In this document: piece after piece, positions 57,904 to 64,000 of the stretch | Numbering within the stretch: position 1 is the stretch's first letter | How the letters are laid out: the number at the start of each line of letters is the position of its first letter | Origin: Thalassolituus alkanivorans | GTDB taxonomy: Bacteria; Pseudomonadota; Gammaproteobacteria; Pseudomonadales; Oceanobacteraceae | Direction of reading: 5' to 3' | Assembly: GCF_020447205.1 (NCBI RefSeq) | Contig: NZ_JAJAEL010000011.1 | Coordinates: 62,001-126,000 of the forward strand | DNA: 64,000 nt | Notes under the pieces: generated by a model | Seen by the model: only the letters and a program-made list of their open reading frames with translations | What the model was told of the DNA's origin: nothing | Databases searched by the model: none | Translations under genes and position numbers: made by a program

Positions 57904-58118
57904 TGTCCGGCACCTGCGGTAAACGGATTAATGCTGAGCCAGTGCGCCTCAATAAAATCGTTACAGGCACTGCGCGCCGCCGGACCGAATTGCGGGTGCC
58001 AGCCTTCAGGAACGGTGGCAAATACCGGCCATAAACTGTATTGCCCCGCACTGTTTTTCAGCACCAGAAATTCATGCTGGTCATCGTCGAACGGATTTAA
58101 ATAGGCACTATTGCTCAT
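57900..58118 (-). CDS. MbtH-like NRPS partner protein
   Basis: A 72-residue MbtH-family protein: [53 protein letters not shown] carries the conserved Asn, Ser-Leu-Trp-Pro, Gly-Trp and C-terminal Trp. MbtH proteins bind A domains and make them soluble and active; YbdZ does so for EntF. Its stop codon overlaps the NRPS start by four bases (ATGA), which keeps production of the two in step. The esterase gene ends 15 bp upstream. Confidence 0.95.
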   Translation of the reverse strand: MSNSAYLNPFDDDQHEFLVLKNSAGQYSLWPVFATVPEGWHPQFGPAARSACNDFIEAHWLSINPFTAGAGQ

Positions 58119-58133
58119 AACAGATCCTGATTT

Positions 58134-59471
58134 TTAAATAACCGAAAAAAGGCGTTTTAATCCCGACAGTAATTCGCTGTGCCAGCACAGCCAGTCGTGA
58201 CCACCACGGAATTGCTGAAAAGAAACATGCGCGCCAGCAGCATTCAGGGCATCGTGCATAGCGCGATTAACCCCAAGCATGCCGTCTTCGTAGCAGCCGA
58301 TCTGCAGTTCCACATTAAGCTCACTGAGCACAGGGGCAGACGAACGCACATGGCGGGTAAGCAGACCATTGCCGGCTTCCTCATTAACATCCGGCCACCA
58401 GAAAGAGCCCGACTGACTGAGCACGTTGCCGAAGCGTTGTGGCCAGTTAAGTGCGGCGTACAGTGCCGCTAAACCACCAAAGCTCTGACCGGCCACGATG
58501 GTTTTTTGCGCAGCAGAGGAAAAGGCTTCCAGTCTTTGCGCATCGGCTAATAATTCCTGCTGCAGCATCAGCCAGAACGCCGGGTTACAGGTTAATTCGC
58601 GCGAGCGCACATCACTGCTGACCGAATCAATAAATAAATACACCGCAGGCGGAAATTCGCCACTGTGAGTTAAGGCATCCAGCTGGGTGAAAAAGCCTTT
58701 GCTGCGTGCCCAGCGCTGTCCGTCGAGAAAAATAACCAGAGGTAAATCCCGACCCGTACCACAGCGGTATAACCACACATCGCGCTCTGCGCCGAGCAGA
58801 GCGTTATGCCAGCGCCAGTGATGCAGCCTGCCTTGCGCAGGCAGGCATTTTTCATCGCGTAGCTGCGCATGCACAGCAGCACCCGGTAATATCAGCGCCG
58901 ATAATTCACGGCCATTACCATCCACATGTGGGGCGCGCAGATTCAGCACATCGGCCTGACCGCTTTGCTGCAATAAATTTATCCACCAGCCGCGTACAGC
59001 TGCGGCAACATCACTGCTGCTTTGCCGCGCACTTTTGGCCGGTGGTAATTGCGTATTTTTTGCTGGCAACAGCACGTAACTGCCAAGCCAGTCGGCGGGT
59101 AATTGCGTTTGCCAGTACCAGACATCGGTACCGGTCAGGCGCACCAGACTGGTCAGCTGACGGGTCGGGTGCGGCGTGTGTGAATACACATCAATAAATA
59201 CCGCTTTATAAGGTGAACAGTTTTCTGCACCTTGCGGATCACGCCACAGAAAGGTGATACCGCACTGGTTATCAGCACGGCTGGTTAGCAGTGGCGTACC
59301 CTGTTCTTTTATCTGTTTCCAGAATGCATCTGAACCAGGAACTGCGGTTATATCTGAGGCAGAAAAAACCTGTAGTAAAGCGCTCTCCTGCATTACGGCA
59401 GAAGCCTCAGCCACAGTTCCTGAGTTCATAATATTCCCGGCGTTCATTACGACACCCACACTCACTGACAC
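58134..59471 (-). CDS. Fes-type ferric-siderophore esterase
   Basis: 445 residues. The N-terminal half has the enterochelin-esterase domain (CGITFLWRDPQGAE, VWYWQTQLPADWLGSYVLLPA), and the C-terminal half is an alpha/beta hydrolase with GQSFGGLAALYAAL (nucleophile Ser) and GGHDWLCWHSEL (His). Fes in the cytoplasm opens ester bonds of iron-loaded enterobactin to free iron. No signal peptide is convincing, so it is cytoplasmic; the true start may be one of the Met codons 9-15 residues in. Its presence implies a siderophore joined by serine esters. It overlaps the RND pump gene by 10 bp. Confidence 0.93.
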   Translation of the reverse strand: MSVSVGVVMNAGNIMNSGTVAEASAVMQESALLQVFSASDITAVPGSDAFWKQIKEQGTPLLTSRADNQCGITFLWRDPQGAENCSPYKAVFIDVYSHTPHPTRQLTSLVRLTGTDVWYWQTQLPADWLGSYVLLPAKNTQLPPAKSARQSSSDVAAAVRGWWINLLQQSGQADVLNLRAPHVDGNGRELSALILPGAAVHAQLRDEKCLPAQGRLHHWRWHNALLGAERDVWLYRCGTGRDLPLVIFLDGQRWARSKGFFTQLDALTHSGEFPPAVYLFIDSVSSDVRSRELTCNPAFWLMLQQELLADAQRLEAFSSAAQKTIVAGQSFGGLAALYAALNWPQRFGNVLSQSGSFWWPDVNEEAGNGLLTRHVRSSAPVLSELNVELQIGCYEDGMLGVNRAMHDALNAAGAHVSFQQFRGGHDWLCWHSELLSGLKRLFSVI

Positions 59472-62400
59472 GGAGGCTGCAGCTCACCCGCCACAGACGT
59501 CCCAGACAGGCTCAGCCGCTGACGCAGGCGGGCAATCAGCAGGTAACACAGAGGCACAAAGAAAATAGCCAGCGCCGTGCCGGAAATGACGCCACCCAGC
59601 ACGCTGGCGCCAATGGCATTCTGTGCCGCAGCACCCGGGCCGGTAGCAAATACCAGTGGAATAATGCCTGCACCAAAAGCCAGTGAGGTCATCAGAATCG
59701 GTCGTAAGCGCTGGCTGGCGGCATGCACGACAGCAGCCATTGGCATCTCTCCGCGGGCAATTTCGCTTTCGGCAAATTCAACAATCAGAATGGCATTTTT
59801 AGCAGCAAGGCCGATGGTGGTGAGCACGCCGACCTGAAAGAAAATATCGTTTTTCATACCCAGCAACATGACCCCCGCCACGGCACCGAGCAGGCCCAGC
59901 GGAATCACCAGCATCACGGCAACCGGAATGCTCCAGCTTTCGTACAACGCAGCCAGACAAAGAAAAACAAACAAAACGGATACGACATACAGCACCGGGG
60001 CCTGATCGCCGGAAATTTTGTCCTGATAAGAAAGCCCTGCCCATTCCAGATTGGTATCCGTCATGCTGGCCGCCGCTTTTTCAATCATGGCCATGATGTC
60101 ACCAGAGCTGGCTCCGGCTTCTCCGGCGCCACTGATTTCAATCGCAGGTAAACCATTAAAGCGTGCCAGCTGCGCCGGTCCGGAGGTCCAGCGAGTGGAG
60201 GCAAATGCAGAAAATGGTGTCATGCTGCCATTCACACCACGTACATACCATTCACCCAGATCCGACGGCTGAGCACGGAATGGCGCATCGGACTGCACCA
60301 TGACCTTTTTCACCCGGCCGTGATGAATAAAATCATTCACATAGGCGCCGCCCCAGGCCGCACTTAACGTGGAATTAACATCGGCCGGACGCAGTCCCAT
60401 GGCCGCCGCTTTTGGCTGATCGATATCGATGCGTAATTGCGGAATAATGTCGCTGCCTTCGGCATCGGCAAACAGAACGTCCGGTGATTCGCTGATACGC
60501 TCCACCAGCTCATGCGCTTTGGCGGTCAGAGCCTCAATTCCCACCGCCGCCGTATCCTGCAACCAGAATTCGAAACCGGCGCTGTCACCGAGACCATCCA
60601 CCGGTGGCAGCACCATGGCGAACATGCGCCCGTCGCGTAATTCTTCATTCAGAATACGGGTTGCCCGTCCGGCAATCGCCTGTGCGGTATTGTCACTGCC
60701 AGGACGCTCATCCCAGTCGCGCAGGTTAACAAAAGCAATACCGGCATTCTGACCTGAGCCGGAAAAGCTGAAGCCGGAGACGGTATAAATAGCAGCGGTA
60801 TTATTTTTTTCCCGGGTCAGAAAATAGTCTTCGATCTGGCGCATGACTTCTGCCGTGCGCTCATAGGTCGCCCCCGGTGGCAGCATATAGCGCACCATGA
60901 CCGTACCCTGATCATCTTCCGGTAAAAAGGTGGTGGGGAATTTCTGATACCCGTAATAAACGCCCAGTCCCAGCAACAGATAAATAACAGCAAAACGACG
61001 CGGACGGTTAAGAAATGCCTGTAAACGCCGGCGGTAAGCAGTCTGCAGCCCGCCGATTGCCCGGGCCAGACGGGCGCTCCAGCCAGTGGCCGGTGCAGCG
61101 TCCTGCTTTGTGCGTAACAGGCTGACACACAATGCCGGCGTCAGGGTCAGTGCCACCAGAACCGACAGACCCATTGCCGATACCAGCGTCACAGAAAACT
61201 GGCGGTAAATCACACCAACAGAGCCGGGGAAAAATGCCATCGGCAAAAATACCGCGCCGAGTACCACCGCCACACCGATTAACGCACTGGTGATTTCCTT
61301 CATACTGCGCCGCGTAGCAGTCAGGGCATCCACACCCTCTTCCTGCATAATGCGTTCGGCGTTTTCCACCACCACAATGGCGTCGTCCACCAGCAGACCA
61401 ATCGCCAGCACCATGCCAAATAACGTCAGGGTATTAATGGAAAATCCGCCCAAAGCCAGCACTGCGCAGGTACCCAGTAAAACCACAGGCACTGTAATGG
61501 CGGGAATTAAGGTTGTGCGCCAGTTCTGCAGAAACAGAAACATCACCAGCACCACCAGCGCCACGGCCTCGGCCAGGGTTTTAAATACCGCACTGATGGA
61601 GCGTTTGACGAAACGGGTGGCGTCTTCTGGATACATCACTTTAACGCCATGGGGAAATGAACGGCTGAGCTGCTCAATCCGCTCTTTTACTGCGGCAGCC
61701 GTCGCCAGTGAATTGGCACCGGGGGTTGTCATAATCGCCAGTCCGGACGCCGGCATACCATTTAAACGCGAAATACTGCCATAGCTTTCCTGCCCGATTT
61801 CGACCCGGGCAACATCCTGCAGTCGCACCAGTGCACCGTCAGTGCTGGTTTTCAACACCAGATTGCGGAACTCATCCACCGTCCGCAAACGCGACAGCGC
61901 CGTTACCGTAACGTTGAGCTGTTGCTGATCCGGCGCTGGCAGAGCGCCCAGTTCGCCCACCGGCACTTCCGCATTCTGCGCTTCAATAGTGGCGATAACG
62001 TCCTGCGGCATCAGGCTATAGCTGGCCAGCTTGTCCGGCTCCAGCCAGATACGCATCGCATAAGGTGAACCGAAATTCTGTATGCGGCCAACACCCGGTA
62101 CGCGGCTTAACGCATCCAGCATGCTGTTACTCAGCCAGTCGGCAATATCCGAGTTACTGCGCGCGCCGCTTTCGTCATAAAACACCGCCACCATCAGAAA
62201 GGTGTTCTGCATAGCCGTCACCGAAAGGCCGTTCTGCTGAACCTGTTGCGGCAGACGATAGGTCACCTGATTGACCTTGTTCTGCACCATCACCTGCGCG
62301 ACTTCGGCATCCTGACCGTGCTGAAAAAACAGCATGATGTCGGTTTCACCACTGGAAGAACTGGTGGAATTAAAATACAGCAGTCCTTCCAGTCCTTTCA

Positions 62401-62608
62401 GCTCCTGTTCCAGCACCTGAGTCACGCTGTTTTCAACAACAGCCGCTGAGGCACCGGGATACATCGCTCCCACGCGCACGATCGGTGGCGCAATATCCGG
62501 ATACTGCGCCACCGGCAATGTACGCAGGGTCATCAGGCCGGCCAGCATAATGGCAATGGCCACCACCCACGCAAAAACCGGACGATCAATAAAAAAATGC
62601 GACACCAT
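59462..62608 (-). CDS. RND efflux pump, HAE1 (AcrB/MexB) type
   Basis: 1048 residues with the AcrB plan: 12 helices and two large periplasmic loops. FFIDRPVFAWVVAIAIMLAG begins it, GLLVDDAIVVVENAERIM in helix 4 has the proton-relay Asp pair, and QNWRTTLIPAITVPVVLLGT and LAAKNAILIVEFAE are typical. It forms a trimer that drives substrates out through a TolC-like channel. Placed between the adaptor and the Fes-type esterase in a tightly packed operon, it is probably dedicated to siderophore secretion, though HAE1 pumps are often broad in substrate. No outer-membrane channel gene is in view. A GGAGG site lies within the adaptor gene end. Confidence 0.95.
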   Translation of the reverse strand: MVSHFFIDRPVFAWVVAIAIMLAGLMTLRTLPVAQYPDIAPPIVRVGAMYPGASAAVVENSVTQVLEQELKGLEGLLYFNSTSSSSGETDIMLFFQHGQDAEVAQVMVQNKVNQVTYRLPQQVQQNGLSVTAMQNTFLMVAVFYDESGARSNSDIADWLSNSMLDALSRVPGVGRIQNFGSPYAMRIWLEPDKLASYSLMPQDVIATIEAQNAEVPVGELGALPAPDQQQLNVTVTALSRLRTVDEFRNLVLKTSTDGALVRLQDVARVEIGQESYGSISRLNGMPASGLAIMTTPGANSLATAAAVKERIEQLSRSFPHGVKVMYPEDATRFVKRSISAVFKTLAEAVALVVLVMFLFLQNWRTTLIPAITVPVVLLGTCAVLALGGFSINTLTLFGMVLAIGLLVDDAIVVVENAERIMQEEGVDALTATRRSMKEITSALIGVAVVLGAVFLPMAFFPGSVGVIYRQFSVTLVSAMGLSVLVALTLTPALCVSLLRTKQDAAPATGWSARLARAIGGLQTAYRRRLQAFLNRPRRFAVIYLLLGLGVYYGYQKFPTTFLPEDDQGTVMVRYMLPPGATYERTAEVMRQIEDYFLTREKNNTAAIYTVSGFSFSGSGQNAGIAFVNLRDWDERPGSDNTAQAIAGRATRILNEELRDGRMFAMVLPPVDGLGDSAGFEFWLQDTAAVGIEALTAKAHELVERISESPDVLFADAEGSDIIPQLRIDIDQPKAAAMGLRPADVNSTLSAAWGGAYVNDFIHHGRVKKVMVQSDAPFRAQPSDLGEWYVRGVNGSMTPFSAFASTRWTSGPAQLARFNGLPAIEISGAGEAGASSGDIMAMIEKAAASMTDTNLEWAGLSYQDKISGDQAPVLYVVSVLFVFLCLAALYESWSIPVAVMLVIPLGLLGAVAGVMLLGMKNDIFFQVGVLTTIGLAAKNAILIVEFAESEIARGEMPMAAVVHAASQRLRPILMTSLAFGAGIIPLVFATGPGAAAQNAIGASVLGGVISGTALAIFFVPLCYLLIARLRQRLSLSGTSVAGELQPPCQ

Positions 62609-62611
62609 AAT

Positions 62612-63781
62612 TTACTGAGCCTCCGCCTGTATCTGCAGGGTATCTGCCCAGTTGCGGGCTTCGGTAATCCGCCCCGGCCAAAGGCGCAGGCTGCCTTCCA
62701 TCACCAGCCGCCCGCCATCCGGCACTCCGGCCGACACCAGCCAGTCACTGCCGGACTGGCCCTGAACATTCAGAACACTGAGCTGCGCCCGGCCATCACT
62801 GTCCAGAATCCAGGCTGTGGCATCACCGCGCTCGTTGTAACGTACGGCCTGCTGCGGGATTCTGTACAGTGCAGGTGCCACGCCCTGCTCAACCCGGGTG
62901 CGGACATACATCCCAGGCAACAGCAGGCCCTGTGGATTGGCAAACTGGGCGCGCATGGTGACCACGCCGGTATCAGCATCGACATTCATTTCCGTCAGTT
63001 TGAGCTCTCCGGCCAGTGGGTAAGCACTGCCATCCTCCAGCGTCAATCTGACCTGCTGGCTGCCTGACAGCAGTTCACCGGAAGCCAGGCGACGGCGGAT
63101 ATTTACCTGATCGCGACTGGATTGAACGATGTCCACATAGACAGGATCAGACTGGCGCACCGTTGCCAGCGGTTCATTCTGTCCGACCACCACTAATGCG
63201 CCTTCGCTGATCAGTGAGCGGCCGATACGGCCATCAATGGGTGAGCGGATACCGGTGCGTTCCAGATCAATACGTGCGGCATCCACTTCGGCACGCGCCG
63301 CTTTTACCTCGGCCACGCCCTGCTGATAAGACGCCAGCGCCAGCTCATATTCATGCTGGCTGACCCCTTCGCTGTCCACCAGTTGACGATAGCGCTCCAC
63401 ACTGATGTTTAAGTTCACCAGGCTGGCCTCCGCGACGGCCAGCCCGGCTTCAGCACGGGCAACCACCGCACGGTAACTGGCATCATCAATCTGGTATAAC
63501 AGCTGCCCTGCCGTAACATCAGCGCCCTCCTCAAACAGGCGCCGCACCACAATGCCACTCACCTGTGGACGCACTTCCGCCGAACGAAAAGCCGATACCC
63601 GGCCAGGTAATTCACTGGTCAGGATTTCCGGGCCGGACTGCAGAGTGAGCACCGAAACCTTTGCCGGAGTTTCTTCGTCGGGAGCCGGCTCCGGAGCGGA
63701 CGAACAGGCGGTCAATAACAGCAGCGACCACAACAGAGACAACAGACACAGCCTCCGCCGAATGGATATCGAATAACTCAT
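62612..63781 (-). CDS. RND periplasmic adaptor (MFP) lipoprotein
   Basis: About 389 residues from ATG 63781 (MSYSISIRRRLCLLSLLW; AAGGAA 12 bp upstream); an in-frame ATG at 63820 is possible. The lipoprotein signal ends LLLLTAC (Cys 26). It shows the AcrA/MexA order: barrel-lipoyl (GRVSAFRSAEVRPQVSGIVVRRLFEEGADVTAGQLLYQID), helical hairpin, lipoyl return (TGIRSPIDGRIGRSLISEGALV) and membrane-proximal domain. It links the RND pump, three bases downstream, with an outer-membrane channel. Its gene lies between entA and the pump gene. Confidence 0.94.
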   Translation of the reverse strand: MSYSISIRRRLCLLSLLWSLLLLTACSSAPEPAPDEETPAKVSVLTLQSGPEILTSELPGRVSAFRSAEVRPQVSGIVVRRLFEEGADVTAGQLLYQIDDASYRAVVARAEAGLAVAEASLVNLNISVERYRQLVDSEGVSQHEYELALASYQQGVAEVKAARAEVDAARIDLERTGIRSPIDGRIGRSLISEGALVVVGQNEPLATVRQSDPVYVDIVQSSRDQVNIRRRLASGELLSGSQQVRLTLEDGSAYPLAGELKLTEMNVDADTGVVTMRAQFANPQGLLLPGMYVRTRVEQGVAPALYRIPQQAVRYNERGDATAWILDSDGRAQLSVLNVQGQSGSDWLVSAGVPDGGRLVMEGSLRLWPGRITEARNWADTLQIQAEAQ

Positions 63782-63816
63782 GGTGGTTATAAATTCCTTC
63801 ACAAAAGATGGCAGCG

Positions 63817-64000
63817 TCATGCCGCCAGCGTGGCACCGCCATCCACCACCAGATCATGCATGGTGATATGGCCTGCCAGATCAGAGGCTAAAAAAATAAC
63901 GGCGTTGGTGATGTCGGCCGGGGTCGCGACCTTGCCCAGCGGAATACCGAGTTTGTACTGCTCGGGCAGACCGTCGATGGTGCGCTGATAGCCATCGGGG
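63817..64000 (-). CDS. entA: 2,3-dihydro-2,3-dihydroxybenzoate dehydrogenase, 3' part
   Basis: The last ~60 residues of a short-chain dehydrogenase, cut by the window edge. I translated it by hand: [20 protein letters not shown], then [20 protein letters not shown], ending DGGATLAA. This is much closer to EntA/DhbA ([12 protein letters not shown]..., FLASDLASHIT) than to FabG or other short-chain dehydrogenases. EntA oxidises 2,3-dihydro-DHB to 2,3-dihydroxybenzoate, the catechol of the siderophore. It overlaps the longest possible adaptor start by two or three bases, so it is part of the same operon; entC/B/E are expected further upstream, outside the window. Confidence 0.88.
   Translation of the reverse strand, partial: PDGYQRTIDGLPEQYKLGIPLGKVATPADITNAVIFLASDLAGHITMHDLVVDGGATLAA

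Noticed and set aside
58119-63817. Fur box inside the siderophore operon
   Set aside because: Gene gaps are too short to hold a promoter, and I saw no GATAATGATAATCATTATC-like stretch. The control region should lie beyond the right edge.
63817-64000. FabG or another short-chain dehydrogenase
   Set aside because: The C-terminal sequence ([29 protein letters not shown]) fits EntA/DhbA better, and the operon context is siderophore synthesis.

Overview
The window reads as chromosomal DNA of a free-living, probably marine gammaproteobacterium, most like the Oceanospirillales/Pseudomonadales. The grounds are the gene order ndk-rlmN-pilF-ispG-hisS-yfgM-bamB-der, iscR next to cysE and trmJ with suhB divergent, gammaproteobacterial forms of YbiT, Ffh, TilS and DnaE, two Na+/H+ antiporters, and LexA- and IscR-type sites close to the gammaproteobacterial consensus. 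Genus is inference. I saw no rRNA, tRNA, phage, IS element or CRISPR array.

Layout. 1-5.2 kb: end of a chemoreceptor gene, a CvfB-type RNA-binding protein, and a compact operon of an M48-TerB metallopeptidase with two related small proteins of unknown function. 5.7-9.0 kb: a zinc/manganese-type uptake operon (small periplasmic protein, outer-membrane barrel, binding protein, permease) without an ATPase gene. 9.1-11.6 kb: a MerR regulator with its operator and a CMD-family target gene, def, a GNAT gene broken by a 16-bp duplication, and a DUF924 gene. 11.8-20.4 kb: ybiT, bestrophin, nhaC-like and lipoprotein genes, ffh, and two hairpin-rich intergenic regions that are inverted copies of each other.

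20.5-36 kb: housekeeping and small genes (ypjD-like, yfjD/corB-like, ParD-like plus map, a cNMP-binding protein, nhaD, a GST, tilS, an EAL protein, dnaE, an ATP-grasp protein, a GFA protein under a LexA box, and a GNAT). 36-49 kb: a long minus-strand core block from trmJ-cysE-iscR-iscS through ndk-rlmN-pilF-ispG-hisS-yfgM-bamB to der. The isc locus keeps only iscR and iscS. The divergent suhB product has lost most of its catalytic metal site.

49.2-64 kb: a minus-strand siderophore operon running in from beyond the right edge: entA (partial), RND adaptor, RND pump, Fes-type esterase, MbtH-like protein, a 2473-residue two-module NRPS (C-A-T-C-A-T-TE) and an EntS-type exporter. The second A domain carries the exact EntF serine code. 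The first has an acidic pocket suggesting a cationic amino acid. The expected product is a 2,3-dihydroxybenzoyl-(Arg/Lys/Orn-like)-Ser siderophore, probably an ester-linked oligomer like turnerbactin or trivanchrobactin. DHB synthesis (EntC/B/E), the receptor and the Fur control region must lie outside the window.
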